64,000 nucleotides of DNA from Aptenodytes patagonicus (Eukaryota; Chordata; Aves; Sphenisciformes; Spheniscidae), in assembly GCF_965638725.1 (NCBI RefSeq), contig NC_134970.1:2485001-2549000 (forward strand), written 5' to 3'. Under the pieces are notes generated by a model that saw nothing but the letters and a program-made list of their open reading frames with translations, was not told where the DNA came from and searched no databases. This document shows positions 28,793-43,900 of the stretch, one piece after another. The position numbers were made by a program, and so were the translations under genes. Positions within the stretch are counted from its first letter, which is position 1; each line of letters begins with the position of its first letter.

Positions 28793-28945
28793 TTATCCCG
28801 GCTTGCCTCTGGCTTCTTTCAAGGTCTGTTGCAGTCTCTGTTTAAACTTCTCGTACTTCCTTTGCACTTGCTGGATTTTGTCCTTTTCTTCTTTGTCCAG
28901 TATCATCAAGAAGTTCTGTAGCTCTGGGATGGAGAATGCGTCCCA
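28793..28945 (-). CDS. RASSF5: RASSF5 last coding exon (SARAH domain)
   Basis: Acceptor CTGCAG ends at 28946; stop TAA at 28795-28793. Encodes WDAFSIPELQNFLMILDKEE, then a long amphipathic helix ending KEARGKPG. Confidence 0.96.
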   Translation of the reverse strand, partial: WDAFSIPELQNFLMILDKEEKDKIQQVQRKYEKFKQRLQQTLKEARGKPG

Positions 28946-31900
28946 CTGCAGAAACAGAGGGAAAGTAAGCACACACCATTCACCTTATTGCTTTTGTGGT
29001 TTGGTGTTTTTTTTCTCCCCCCTGAATCTGTGAAGAGGAACAATAAAAAGACATTTAAACACGTATCTGATCTCCGGGTAGCTTAATCTCACAGCGTCAT
29101 GTTGTGAGAGAGACGGGATAATGGGCTACAGCATAAAGGGCCATCCCAGTCCTGAGCCCCTGAGACTGTAGATTTAATAGAAATTATCTTTACTCAGGTG
29201 AGTTGAAGCTCCCACTGCAAGAGGTGACACAGCTCCCTAAGGAACTGAAATACATATGGAAGTAACTGACGTAGCATTCACCCGCACTTCTCGTTACGAA
29301 GGGGGAGCGAGGTCCCAGCAGGCAACGCTGCCCAGCAGGAGCCAGTTCTCTTCACTTCACTGCAAAGTTACCATCAAAACTGTTCGAGCTTCAGCAAAGC
29401 TCTTGGCACGGGGTGCCAGCAGACTGGCTGCTCCGGCTGTCACCTACAACAACGTCAGGCTGACAGCGAGGAACAGGCAGGTCGCAGGCTGATGGTTGCG
29501 ATCACTTAATAAACACTGCTTTATGTCTGCTCAGCGCTGCCGCGGGAAGCCGGCATTCCTGCGGCGTCCTTACCAACCGCAGTCCAACTCCTCCGGTGGC
29601 ACGGCACGTCCTGAACCACCCCGCGGCACGGAGCCGCTCCCGGCACGTGAGGCAGAATCCCGCGGCAGCTCCCAACGTTTGCCTTCATCGTGGTGGGGAG
29701 CATGACTGCACCAAAAACCGACCGCGAATTTATTACCTGAGTGTCCCTGGCTTCTACTTAAATTAGTGGATTACTTATAACAGTGTTTAGCCAATCTAAT
29801 TATTGAGGAGGATTAACTCTGGGATGGCGTTGCTTGGTTCTGTAAACAGATTATGGTTTGGCCATCAAAACCGGCCTCAGCATTTTCACAGCTCAAGTTT
29901 AAATTTTTTAAAAATCAACATACTTGAGAGGCAATGAAGGATCCTTTTTTTTTTTTTTTTTTTTAAAAGTAAGGTACAAGCAGTCCATTGAGCTGATAAT
30001 TTAAGTTTGGAGAAAAGCTGGTATCACCCTTCGTATGGTAAACCCAGCCCAATCAGAGGGAAGCAGCCTTGCTTGCGTGCCATACATCTCCCAGCTCTGC
30101 AATGCTGCCACATGCTCCACAACACTGTTAATGTTCATGTAAAAACCAAGGGAAAGAGTCACCGACATACCTCAACTTCCCCTGTTTCGTTTTCCTTCAG
30201 CACAAAACTGAGCACATCTGTGTCGGGGCCCGCCAGCAGCCGGAGGTACAGGGGATACTCGGTGAGAGGGAGCTTCTGGAAGAGCACTGCAAGGGGACAG
30301 CAGACATCCACAGTCAGCCCATGGCTGCCAGGGCAGAGGAAAGCTCAGAAGGTCAATCAGAGCATGTAAAAGCGGTTCGTGCTGCTCAGGATCATAGTGG
30401 AAATAGCTGACTCTCTATCAGAGATCCATAACGATCTCTGTTAGGTCTTAGGGGACTTCAGCCCCCTTCTGAAAACCAGTAATTCCCCATTAGCTTAAGC
30501 AGCATCACCTCTTGTGGCGGTCAGGCCATTTATTCATCTGACATTTAGGCACTGCCTGCCTGCCACACCACCCACCAAGTCCTAGATGAATGCTTTGACG
30601 ACGTTTCTGTCACACAAAATAGTAGGCAAACTGATCAGCCGCAGGAAAGCTGGCGGGTCCGAGGGCACGAACTCACCTTGCCCATCCTTCCGCATCTCCT
30701 TGAAAAGTGCAAACTTCTGAGGATTATCCACCACCATGAATTTCTTCAGGAGCCCCTGGATCACCTCGCTCACTGTGGTCGTGCTGCTGATGTGGAGCTG
30801 CTTGATGGCATCCAGCGGCAAGTAGAAGGAGGTTCTCTTGTCCGTCATATCAGCCAGGTTCACCTCCTTGAGGGCATCGTAGATGGACTGCGGCCGGATC
30901 CCTGCCGGTACCGTCACGGGGCGGCGCAGTTTCAAATGCACTTTAATGAAACCTGTGTATGTCCCATCGTCGTTCTAAAGCAAAGGAGAGGGGGTTCAGG
31001 CTCTGGGGAGCCTTTCCAGTCCTTCCCCCCCACCACGAGGGGCTTTCTGGTCTACAGTGCTGCAGCCTGCAGGGGTGACTGCAGGACTTTCCACCCCTCG
31101 GCACTGCTAGGAGTTTGAGGGTTTCTTATTAATCATGTAAAAAGTAACCAGTAATTTCGGGTTAGTCACTACTGATTTTCTCCTGTTCCTTCCACTCGGT
31201 AATGACTCATCCCTCCCTCGCATCTGTGCGATCTTGTCTTATTTAAAACCAACACGGCTACAAGTCAGTTATGGAAACCATTACATGTAATTTGTAGTTG
31301 CAATTAAGTGAGGGTTTGAAGCCTCTGGAAAGGTCTCTACCCCTTGTGTTCAGCAGGATCTCCCAACCGTATTCCTCACATTTTGTTCCCCGCTTACGGG
31401 ATTCTCACATCTCCATGTAATAAATCATCATTCAAGATCAGCCTGTCTCACAACAGGTCCCTTACCCTACCCTCAGCTCTGCAAAAATGCAAAAATCAAG
31501 AGAAAAGCCTGGCTCCATACAGTCCGTCCATGGGTGCCAGGCAGGAACAAGCCGAGGGATCCACCTCAGGTGCCAGGAGCACTGGCCTGCGGTCCCACCG
31601 AAGGGCCACCACCAGCGGCTGAGCCCAGTCGAGTCCCAAGGCTGTATCAAGTCTCAAGATTGTATTTTCACTAAGCTTCAAGAAAAGTAACTCGAGTAAA
31701 GATTTGTGTCCCAAATGACTTCCGCAAGTCAAGGGCTGATAAAAATCAACGGGTGAGCCGTTCCAGCAGAAATTACTGTGCAGCCTTCACAAGGGAAATT
31801 GTTGTAAGATCTACTATTTTAAATAAATTTCAGGTTTATTTTCAGATGTTAGCAAGCACCAGGGAGTTACGTAGCTGCTGTTCTTAGAAGTTCTACAATT

Positions 31901-34900
31901 TAATTATTTCACTCTTTAAGAAGCTTTTCCTCCTCTCTGTAAGATGCCGTGAAGTTTGTACCTTTGCAGTACTCTGGTTTGTAGAAGAGGTGATTTCCTT
32001 GTCTTCTCACCACACACCATCAAGGCTTTACTTTACAGGTGGTGATAAGCAAGTTTGCAATCAAAGCTTCAAAATATAAGGCATCCACTGTGGTTCTTAG
32101 ACCTCTGCTTAAACAAGCTTGGCAGTGGCAGAGGAGAAAAGCATCTCTTTCTATAGAAAGGCTTTGTGTTTCTAAACACACTTCGTCTTTCTAAATCCAC
32201 TTTGCAACAGCTGCTGAACTGCAGCGTCACAGCCCGAGTTTTACCGTGACTCATCCCCGCGAGAGCAACGTGGGCTCATCCATTTGTGGCAAGTCACTCA
32301 CAGCACAGGCTGGCCAGCGAGTACTGTGCCGGTGCTCCCAGCTGAGAAGGGACGGAGGCAGGGAAGGGTTATCTCAAGTGTCAGTGACTAACGCTAAGGA
32401 AACCCAAGCAGGAGAAAAAGCAGATCAGGTAAGGAAGACAAGAACATCTCAACAGCCACAAGCCCTCTTGCCTTGGAGATGCCTTCCTACAGCCTGGCTC
32501 AGTTCACAGCCCAGAGGAACTAGCATCGGTCTTTCTGCGTATTACCTAAATAGAGCCCGATACATACCAGCTTCATCAACAGGCAGTTTGTAACTTTTGC
32601 ATTGTATTTTTCAATTTTCTGTTTGATCTCCTGGATGGTCGGAGGCTCGGGTTTTTCTTCTTCTACTTTTTGTGTTACATTCTGAAATCAGAAGAGACAG
32701 GCTTTAGCTGTTTTATATATTGGGTAACACCGCATCTGTTCAGCTCTGCTTTTGCTTGGTGCATGGATCCTGAGCTCACGCTAACAGCGATGGCGCAGGT
32801 GGAGATGGTTCCTACGGCCAAGAGGCTAAATGCACGGGATGCCACGTCCCTGCCCCAAACCACCTCTGTACACCAGTAACAGGCAGTGGAGGGTAACACA
32901 AAACCCACCGGTTAGCGGGACACTGAGGCACAGAGCAGTAAAGACATCCCAGTACAAACCAGGGCAAAGAATCCAGCCTCTAAAGCTCTAAAGCCCGCTT
33001 TCAAAAAAAGCCACCTGCACCTGCTGAGCATTTCTTTGCTTCTTGCAATGCAGTTGAAAAATCACATCCTATTTCCAGTATTCATGGCTCTGCCTACCCA
33101 AGCCAGGCACCCCCTTAAAAACCTGGGGTGCTCCTCAACAAGCTTCCAGCAGATTCACCCAGGCAGAACCTGCAGTTAAATCTCTGCTGGATTACTCCTC
33201 CTTAGCTTTGGAAATTGTAGCTCAGAGCAGTAAAAATCACACAAGCAGCAAGCCGGCTGCGTGACTAATAAATCAAGTCACTGCAAACCCAGTCAAGGCA
33301 TCCCAGCCCATGTCAGAAACCATTCGGCGTCTGCCCGCGCGTGGGCTTGCCGGGAGGACGACGGCTGCTGCTGCTCGCCCAGGTTTTGGAGAATTTCCTC
33401 TTGGGAGGCAGAGCAACAGATTCAGCGCGTAGGTGGGCTTTACCTGCAGGTTGTGCACGGAAATGTCGCTAATGAATAATGGGAAAACACGATCCCGTTG
33501 TGGAGAGGCAGCTCGTGGGAGCTTCCCAAATGCAACCCAGGGTTTAGAGCGTTTAAGCAGAAAGGCAATGAGTGAGTTTGGACAAAGTGCCGGAGCAGAG
33601 CCCGGTGCTGCCAGCAGCACAGGCTGAGCTAACTCGGGATGGGGGGGGCAGAGTCCAAGCCAGGAGGATGCTGCCATGGGGTCGGAGCAGCTGCAAGACC
33701 TGCACTAGAGGGGAGCAGGACCACGGTGCCCATTAGAGGCCATCTAAAAGGGGAAAAGTAAGGTGCTTTCTACAGAAGAGGGCCAGAGCATGCATCTCTG
33801 GGGTACGCTGGAGGAAAGCATGCAAACCACCGTCGAGCCCTGCCTGCCCCTGCTCCCCACTGCTCCTGCACGGCCCCAGGGAGGCATCTCTGGCCACCCA
33901 GCCTCCCCGCTCCCAGCCCCGAAGGCAGGCAAGCAAGGCTCACGGGACGCCGGCCACCTTTCTCCAAGGACACGCAAGACGGGGAGAGAGCAAGAACAGT
34001 GTTGGGGGAGCCAGGAGGGAGGCCCTGACGAGGCACCGGGAACATGCAGTTGCAGATGGTTTTCTGCAGTCACGAAGGTTTGTAGCAGCCTCGAGCGAGA
34101 GCCTGAGCCACGCTCCCACCTCCCATCTGCCCAAGTACCGCGGCACAGGCTGCGAAGGCCCACGGACACCCTGGAAACAAAATGTCAGGATGCGATCCTC
34201 CACCATCGTGCCCAGCGTGACGGCAGAGCCCAGGCACGCTCAGGCACTGCGGGAACACAAGAACCAGCAAGCTCTTTTCCAAAAACCTGCTGGAAGGCAG
34301 GAAAGGATGCGCCAGCACATACAGGCAGGGATTTTGTATGTTCGCACCCTAAGAGTTCAAGTGCAGCCTCGGCAGCTGCAGAGCCCCTCGAGGCTCCTGG
34401 GGCTGTCCCTGGGTGCCGGTGCTTTGCCTGCACCACGCAGGGGGGGTAAGGAGGGGAGAGAAACCCAGAACACAAAGCTAAAGCTACCAAGCCACGGCCA
34501 GAGAGGCAGCAAGTGCTTCTGGGGGACACCCCCTGCATCCCATCTCCATCCCCTGGGACGGCAACACCAAGCCCAAAGCATGTACTCAGAACAAAAGCAC
34601 CCACCCACCTTCAGCATCCATCTGGAGCAGTCTGTTGCAGAGTTAATGGCTCCTGTAATAGCGAGATGGAAGCAAGGACTTGTGTGACCCTGAAGTAAAT
34701 TCAAATTCACACGTGGGCTAAGAAAATCTATTAAAAACCTGAAATACAGGGAGCTAAACTAACCCAGGAGTTCCCTGGCTGCACGGCAAAGCCCAGCAGC
34801 CACCTTTGGGTCTCCTCGTGGGAAATAACCTGCTGCAAGGACAGGACTGCGCTGACTGCACCGTGGGTCTCTGTGGGCAGCTTGTGAGGACACACGACTG

Positions 34901-37900
34901 AGCAGCATTCCCCGCGAGGTACCGCAGCTGAACTCCTGCCCTGAGCACGTCTCCAGCCCAGGGACGCCGATCACGCCAAACCATGGCGCCGGATGCAAAC
35001 CAGCAGCAAGAATTACAGCCTGCAGCAATACGCGCTGTTCATTTCTTTGCACGATCACTGGAGCTCTTCACCAGCTTCTTCAGCCGCTTGCCTCGCCGGC
35101 AGCGGGACGTGGGTCCAACAGCAGCATTCAAGAAGCCTCGATGACTTTATTGCCACAAGACCATTGGAAACTCCCTACACGAGGCTCATCTTGTGCTTCA
35201 AGGTTTGACACCACTTTAGCCAGGGTTACCCAAAGCCCTTCAGCAGAGGGGCTTTCCAGCCAGCCAGGAGAGCAGGTCTCCTCTAAAGCACAGCCTTCAG
35301 CATCCCAAAATCCAGACCTGCTGCAAACACGCCTGCGTGTGTCTTGGACTACGCTCAGTGGGCCGTATTTCACAGCGCAGCGCTCTGCTGCCTTTCCATA
35401 ACTCACCACCTTCCCCGGAGACAGGCTGTGAATACATTTCGCCAGCGCTGCCTGAAACTGCAAGCAGCGCTCCCATATTTTATGTGGGCTTGCTCAGAAG
35501 TTAGCATTAGCGGAGAGCAGAAAGCGTGAAGGGATGTGCTATCAAGGCCGGTACAGAACAAAACCTGTAACCTCCAAAAAGGAAAAAAAAGGAATAAAAA
35601 GCAACTTTGGGAGCAAAGCCTGTCTCTTCCCAGGCAGCCCCACAGCGCATGAGACCAGGATGCAGCAAGCTGTAAATAAGCCAGTATCACCCCAGGCTAC
35701 CCATGTATTTCTTTTAGGAGGAGAATCAAGCACAGGACAAACTGAAATCCTGGTTGCAATCTGGCAAGACGGCTACAAGTCCTGGGACTCGGAGAGCCCC
35801 GAATTCATTCAAGCAATTCCCAAGTGAGAGGTCACAATTTCTGCTTGAGACAGGCAAACAGTACGAGACCTCTCGAAATGCAGATCTGGAGCAGTGACCC
35901 AGTGGAGGAACACTGACATTGTATTACAGACTCCTTGTTCAGTGCCGTAAGAAAACAAAAGCAAAGCTTTCCTGGGGTATTTAAGACTTGCACATAAACA
36001 TCCACTTATCATAATGGCAATTTCAACTCCACAATTTGTCAAAGTCCTTAGGCACACGCTTCACTGCAATCTAGTGACTGCAATAGGTCTTACGTGGCCG
36101 CACACAGGTGCTGGGCTGGTGTGGGAGTCTTTAAAAACAATGCCAAGGGTAGAAATTTTCAAAAGTAGCGCTGGGGAAAAGAAAAAAAAAAAAATGAACA
36201 ACAACAACAAAAAAACTTCCCTTTAAGTTAACGGAAGATGTGCACTCCACTTCCTCACGTTACCCGTTTCACAGCGCTGGAGACAGGCACAGCCATGCTG
36301 CCACCCACCAGGGCCAGCCCCCACCCCAGTCACGCAGCGAGCGAGCACCAGGAGACCCCCGGGACCGTCCCCTCCTGCATGCAAAGAGACTTGTAGCTGC
36401 ACGGCACAGCTGCAGCGGTAAGGCAGGCTGCGCGTGTATGCTACACTTCATCCGTGGCACAAACACAACCCCGTGCAGACCAGCATCCATCCAGACACGC
36501 ACGGCAAAAGCAAACAGAGCGGCTCAGTCTGTCCCCGTCACTGCAATTTGCTTCTCTCCAGCGGGGCAAGTCCCTCCCTTCTTGTGATGTTTCCAGCTGA
36601 GGAAAACAGCGCGTGCCAGCAATTAAAAGCTTTCTGGGCAGCTCGCGCGCTGACGCTGCCCGGTTTCCATGGAGGACGCACGGTGCACCCAGGACCGCAG
36701 CAGCCTGGAGCGGTGCCGGTCCCCGGGGTTCCGCAGCAGGCACACGGCAGACGCTAATTGCTTCATGCTCCAGGGAACCTAAATCACTCGCAGCAGGAGC
36801 GGGAAGCCTGGCTCAGGGACACGGTGCTGGTGGCACCACGTCACAGGTCTCGCACCGTGTCCCTGCACAACTCCATCAACAAACCCCTGCCCAGCCTCCA
36901 GCACCCTGCCTTCCCCCACGCGTGTGTCTGCACGGATCAGCCGTGCCTGCTGGTCCCTCGGCTCGCTCAGCCCCCCGACTCCCCCAGCGCACCCTGATCC
37001 TCGCAAAATGCTCGTACTCCTCCAGTCGGGCACAGGGCACAGAGCTCTGCTGAGCAGCCTCCACAGCGCTTCCACAGCAGCGTGACCCTGCTGAGGCACA
37101 CAAAGCTGCCCTGCTGCTGCTGGCCGAGATTGAATCTTGCTCCCAGGAGCTGGAATCGGACAGCGGCTGGGATACTCTGCTCTGGCAGGAGGGCCGTTTT
37201 GCCCCTCTTGCCTGCTGCTCCTGCCCCGGCAGCGCTGGAGAAGGCAGGAGGCAGCTCAGCTCCCACCTGCACAAAGGTTTTCCCGAATCACTGCCTTCCT
37301 CTGCCCAACCTGCAGCTTCTTGACGCTCAGACCCTGGTCTGGGCAAACATATTAGGAAAGAAACGCTGCCCATAATTTATTTATTTACCACTTCTATTTG
37401 TTTTGACTAACCCAAACATAAGCTACAGCATCCACAGACCCCAGGATCCCACGGCACACAGGAGCACACCGGCACCTGCACCCGCCGCTTAGCCAGCGTG
37501 GCCAAACCCCAAGAGCAGCTCAGCACCTCCGCCACGCCGAGCCTTCGTCTGCAGCTGGAAGAGTCAACACCCTGATGTCAGGATTGCCCCAAGGAAATGG
37601 GATTCCAACCCTTGGCCGTCACAACTCTGACAATTTACATGATGGTGCGGCCACAGCTATGGGTAACAAGTTGTTCTCTCCCCTTCCATGTGCAACTGTA
37701 ATTGAAAAAGAAACCCTGCATTACAACAATTTGACAAATACAGGTTTTACCAGCCATATTATGTTCTCTTAGGGTTATTTTATAAGTCATCTTGCACCCG
37801 GTGTGGAATTAATTTGCTTTTATTAAGCTCCCAGTGTCAGTGACAGATGGTTTAACTGTTTCCACTGCAGCACAATTTAAGGTGTGCAGAGAGCAACCGA

Positions 37901-40900
37901 CCTGCACTGGAAAACAAAACCAGCGACCTTGCACGGGGCTCCTGGCTGCGTCTCCGAAACAGCAGGTTGTGTGTATGGCATAAAGCAGCATGGGACTCCC
38001 AAGCCCCTCATCCCTTACACATCAGTTGTGGTGCAAAAACCAAACCAGAAGTTACCACTTCCACAGTGCTAACGTCTAAGTAGGCTTGAAACGTAGCTAG
38101 GCCAGTTCTTACAACCGCTTTGATTTTAAAAGGAAAACTGCAACGTGTTATGAGAGTCAGCTGGACCAATACTGCAACAAAACACTGCCAGCACTGCAAA
38201 AAAGCTCTTCACTTCCACCCCAGGGACAGGCACAGGAGCAATCCTCTGTACCAGCCTCCACCAGCTCACCTTCCTCCTACACCCTCAGACCCAAGGGAAA
38301 GAAAGTTTTAATAATCTCTTTCTATGCAGCAATCCCACCATGGGGCTGATGAGCACAGCACACACGACAGCGCCCAGATAAAACCCAAGGGACACGCTGC
38401 ACCCACGGCTGAGCGGCGAGGCCACTGGAGCAGAGCTAACACACACTCGAGCCGGCTGTCCCGCAGGACCCAGCACGGTGCCGTCCCGGCTCCGGCAGCT
38501 ATTTAGGGCCGGGGAGCCCTGCGGGACCATTAAGGGACACTGGGGCACCAAGGGCTCACCCCTTCACCTCTTCTTACTGTTCATGGCAGTGGTGCTCAGG
38601 CAGAGCTATGCCGCAAGCCCCCAGCAGCGGCGACCATACCATCCCCAACCCCCTGCACACCCCACGGTCGGAGACTCTGCTTTTCTGTTTTACAGACCAA
38701 AACCCGCCTGCGAGCAGGACCCGAACCAGCCCAGCAGCACCAGCACCACAGCGGGGGGTGCCCTGGGAAGAGACGTGCTGCTCCCTCCGTCAGGTACAAT
38801 TAGATCAGCTACTTCTTGCTCTTCACAAATCTACCCGGACCTCCGGTTTTGCAAAGTTTCTGGTGCAGAATATGCAATTCTGGCTGAAGGAAGAAAAACA
38901 GAAGCTATTAACCATAAACCGTTGCCACATTTCCTGTTGTACCGGGACAGGATGAAACAAGCTGTTAACAAAACAGCAGCTCGGTAACTCTGCCTGTGCC
39001 TAACCCTGACAGTCACTGCGAGACCCGCGGCTCTCATGGCTGGAAACCAGAAAAGAGCGGCGTCAGCCACCCTCGGGGATGGCCTGGCCGTGTGGCAGCA
39101 CACCATGAGGTCCGTGTGCCAGCCTGCAAAACCAGCACGCTCTCATCGCCTCCATCCCTCCACCCTCACGCGCAACTGGAAGGAAAGCGATGGCGAGACT
39201 GGAGCTGCCAGGGTGCTTCCACTCCCACCCTGTTAAAAACCTGACGCAGAACATTGCATGGCCACGGATGCCAGAGTTTAACCACCACTGCCAGCTCGCT
39301 GGCATCATTTAAATTCAGGAGGTGAGAGGCTTACCATCCCCTATGAAACTGCCATAAAATAACTTGCAGACAGTCGTGGCTTGCAGCGAGACATAGGCAC
39401 CCACGGGCTGCACAGAGCCCGGCCACGGTGGCCTGGGGCACCCATAGCAGCACAGAGAGGTGAACCTGCCCGTGTCCTCCCCCTGCCCATCACAGCCTGC
39501 GGCAAACGGGCTCCCCTTCCATAACCTACATTATTTCTCAATTGTAAGAAACATCAATTGTAAGAAAGGACTTGAGCCTCATCTGGCACTTGGGCTAATG
39601 CTCGGCAGGATAAAAGCTGCCCAGAACAAGTGCCCCGGGAAGAGGCAGGCGGCCACGACGTACAATGCCCTTTGCCGGGGGCTGGGGCAGCCGCGGTCCC
39701 AGCGAGTTAGCCACACCGGCCTCCTCTTTGCCATCTACCACTCATCTAATGAGCCATGAGCTTGTGACAGGCTATTACGGGGGAGGTAAAAAACCCATGG
39801 GCCATCATGATTATGGCGATATACTCCCAAAAGAGTGACTCTAACCCAAGAAAGGCAACAACGAAGCCTCTGTGACAGATTTTTTTCTGTTTATCCGTTT
39901 GCAAGGATGCCAGGAGAGACACGCTCCATGTCCAGCTGACAAGCATCCTTCCTACAGCCCCTCACCTTGCAGAAGTCAACCCCCAACTTAAAAACCGTTT
40001 TAAAGCAAGCAAAGGCAGCGGCTCTGCACCACGCCAGACCTCTGTGTTGGCGACTAACAGCTCTAGGCAGGACCCGGGAGCTTTCTGATGCTGCTGCAGC
40101 AGTGCAGAGGGGATGGTGCCCTCCACCCACAGCTCCCCGTCCCACTGCAGCCCCAGTCGGCACCAAGGAGCCGGCACGTGGTTACGGCTTGGATGCACAG
40201 CTCAAGAGGTGGAAGACCGGCAGCTCATGAACCATGGCTTTGCTAGCCATAAAACCAGACATGGAAAGGCACTGTAGGTAGAAAGGCTGAGCGTGCACTT
40301 CCACAGGACACTCCTTGCAGCAAGGGCCGCCTCCCCGCAGCCACAAACCAGCCTCAGAGATGCTCTCCCTGCCCCCTCACTCCCAGCCAATTTTCCTCAC
40401 CAGCTTTTTAGTTAATGAATTTGAATAGCAGACCGGTGGAGATGGATTTGGCCCAACATCACCACATTCTTGGCAATGACCATCTTATCTAGAGGCAGGA
40501 GCGGCCAAGTCCCCCCTGGTGTCCTTGGGCGCAGGTCCATCACCATTTACATCAGCAATGCTGTGACAATTTGCATTCCCAAAAATGTAGCCCAAGCTCT
40601 CCCTTGGGCTCCCACGTTCAGATTGCAAGAGTATTTTGAAGATGCCTTCTGAAGGGATTTTACACCTCAGGGCATCAATCCTCAATTCTTCCGCTTATTA
40701 AGGAAAGATTTGTCTTAAAACATCAGAAAACAAAGCCTGGAGAAGTGTGTCCGAGCACTGCTGGCCAGGGAGCTGTGGTTCAGAGGAGCATCACCAGCTC
40801 ACGCCCTGGGACCACCATCACACTGCAGCACAGAGGACTGGAGAGAAACGTGAACATTTCAAATTTGAGCCAGAAACATGAGAACCGGCAGCTCAGAACT

Positions 40901-43900
40901 GTAAATCCAGCTGCAGCAGGGAGCGGTGACAGGTGGGGGGCCGTGGGGCCAGGGCAGCACCGCACAGCCTGATCACAGTCACCAGAGCGCGGGGACACCT
41001 CTGCTCTTGCACAGCTCTCCATCGCTGCAAAGCACCCAGCGCCTCCCCCTTCACCGCACACTCCCATGGTTCACAGCACTATATGGGGAAAGGATCGACT
41101 GCTCAAGCACGGATGGGTGGGGGGAAGAATCATACGACAGATTTGGAAAAAAAAAAAAATACATATTTCACTCCTTTTGAGAAGTTCAAATGAGATGCTG
41201 CAGTTTACTTTGGGGTTCAGAGGAAAAGGCAAAAGATAGGAGAGCAGTGCATCTCTAGAGAAGAGGAGAAGGATTGTTGCTGCATTTCAGAGAGGTTAGA
41301 GGCAAGTGAAGATGGGCTCGGTGTTTTGATTGCCATGGAGATTTCACTTAGAAACCATTTTTCCTGCCACATCCCTGCTCAGCAGCAAGAGCTGAGCAGC
41401 TCCTCCCAGGGAGCTCCATCTCAGGGGGGTCTGGGCTGGACGAGACCCCACAGGTGCCTGACCACCCCACTGCCTGTGTGCACAGAGACCAGCCTGGCGA
41501 GACCCCGGCCTGGATCAGGGAGACTGGGTGGATCAGAGGGATCCACTGATCATCAGGAGCAGACATTTGGGAACTGATTGCAGCCTTGCAGGGCCAGGAA
41601 AAGCCCCTTTCCCCCCAGGAGAGGTGCCCCAGGGCCACTCCTGTGCCCCAGGCCCCCTGCAGACCTGCCCCCCTCTGGAAATCACTCCATGCTCCAACAG
41701 TCCTTCGGAGGGCAGAGACAACGGGCCAAGGACAGGACCCTGCACTGGTCCCTTGGCTCTGGCTCCTTCTGCATTGCACCATGTGCTGCACCAGGCGGAG
41801 CGATGTCCCCTTCGCCCACCCAGCACAGGCAACATACCTGCAACCCACGAACCAGCACAGACGCTGCACCCAATGGCCAGCCAATTCTGGGACTACGGGG
41901 TTTCTCCAAGGCTGGACGGGATCTTGGAGATCACCTCATACAGCCCCTGCTTGTGTTTCGAGCACCTCCAGCGATGTAGCCCCCATCGCAGGCACCACCG
42001 CGTGCTGCCGCCGTGGAGGGCTCAAAGAGAGGGAGAAAACAGACACGGGGCCAAACCCACCACTGTGGTGTCCTCTGACTCTTGCCCAAGTTCATGTAAC
42101 TCCCCGCCGGCCACCCCCTCCAGAGCCTCCTCCTGCACAGCACCCCCCCTCCCCACGGTGGTCTCTGCTCTGAGCCCCAGAGCTGCCGGCACCTGGTAGC
42201 AGAGCAACACCGCCCGTGCATCCCACCGCAAACACCTCCAGATGGCACGGCTTCCCTCTTCTTCAGCAGAGAAGGCTTTTGCCTGCTGGGTTACCCCAGC
42301 TCACATCATTCAGGGACCCCTACCCGGGAACTGGCGCCATCGCCCCCACCCCTGGATCCCACCTCTGGATCCTGTCCCGGGTGAAACTGCGTTCTGTCCC
42401 TCCTGTGTTTTCTATTCTTGGTCAGAAACTTGCCCCTTTCTCCTCTAAGCCGGCTCTCCTGGCAGCCACTGATGCAGGACTCGAAGAGCAATTCTGCAGA
42501 GTTTTAAGCAATCACGCTTCAGGCAGAAGCCACTGAAGCCATTCAGCTGAAGAGTCACGAAAATGCCAAGTAATAGATCTCCGGGGATGAGGTCACATCT
42601 GAGATCTAAAACAGTTCTTTGCTAATGAAGAGTGAGTGCGCTGATGGTTTTGAAAATAAAAAGGAATTACAAAATTCCTAGAAAGAGATTCTTCAGACTA
42701 ATACAGTTATTTCAATCAGAAAAATTGTTTCTCTAATCACAGTGATCAAATTCCACTCTTTATTTTTTTAAATGGTGGGAGGCCTGTCTGTCTCCTCCTA
42801 CCCCACATACAACACATTTCCTCTACAGAGATTGTTTCCTAGGTCTTTTAAGACACGCCTCCCGAAGTTATCGGTATTTAGCTTATTCCTGCCTAGCGCA
42901 GAGCATACCCACGGGCCGGTGGCTGCCGTTGCTGCAGCGCTGACCACACTGTGCATCCTGGGCTCGGGAATCATTCCTGGGCATCTAAGGATAGACAAAC
43001 ATTGCCGTTCCCAAACACGCCCAGCAGGTTAACTCACTTTTGGGTCCAAGCTGATGTTTTCTGCCCGTGGCCAGGAGCAGGTACCATACTTGGTGGTGAA
43101 AAGCAATGCTGCTGCTGCACGCAGCTCTTGCGGTAATGGAAACGTTCCACATTCAATAACATCGCTCAAGAGAGTAAGACGCCAAGTGAAAAAGCGGGGA
43201 CAGGGAGTGAAACAAAACGCAAGGGAGATGTCCTCCTTGGGGCTGCGCCTGTCCCTCTGCTTTGCCGGCTGCTCCCCAGGCACATGCTCTTCTCGCCGCC
43301 CTCCACCCACCGTCCAGCCTGGCCTCACCAGACCACCACCTCCTCCTCCTCCCCACCACACTCCAGGGCCAGCTCCATCCAGAGCTGAGGTCCAGCCTCA
43401 CGCTCCTGCAGGACCTGCACCACCACCAACCCCCTAGCATGCCATGAACCCCCAAAAACCTTCTCCCACCAAGCCCTGAGGATGGTTTCCACCCCCAGCC
43501 AGAGAAATGTGACAACCCACCTCTGCACACAGACCCATTATGCAACATAATTTGCTTGAGCAGCAAATTTTGTGGGGGGGGGGTTTTTTTTTTTGGTTTT
43601 TTTCATGCACAGGAACCATTTCCTCCCCGTAACACCAAACCCCCGAAAGGCTCCATCTTCTCCAGCAGCCGCAAGGTCTGCCGCCCACGCTGGCTGCATC
43701 CAGGCGAGGAGCCGGGCAAAAAGGGGCTGCAGCAGCCCCCAACTCCTCTGCGAGGGAGAGCTCCTGAGCACGAACGTGATCAGGCTGATTTCGAAAGGTA
43801 GCCGAGGATCTGCAGTGCCCTGGCTCAAAAAGAACAGCATTAAACCGGTGCAGGGTGCAGCGCCTATTGCACTAACACCATGGTCTTTTACATCTCCTAC

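Noticed and set aside
35128-35463. 111-codon minus-strand frame with LSPGKVVSYGKAA, faintly like an alkyltransferase-family motif
   Set aside because: A short coincidence without the family's catalytic Cys motif, splice support or neighbouring exons.
41880-41950. Stretch resembling a CR1 LINE 3' end
   Set aside because: Similarity by eye is a few short words; no terminal octamer repeat or flanking reverse transcriptase sequence seen.
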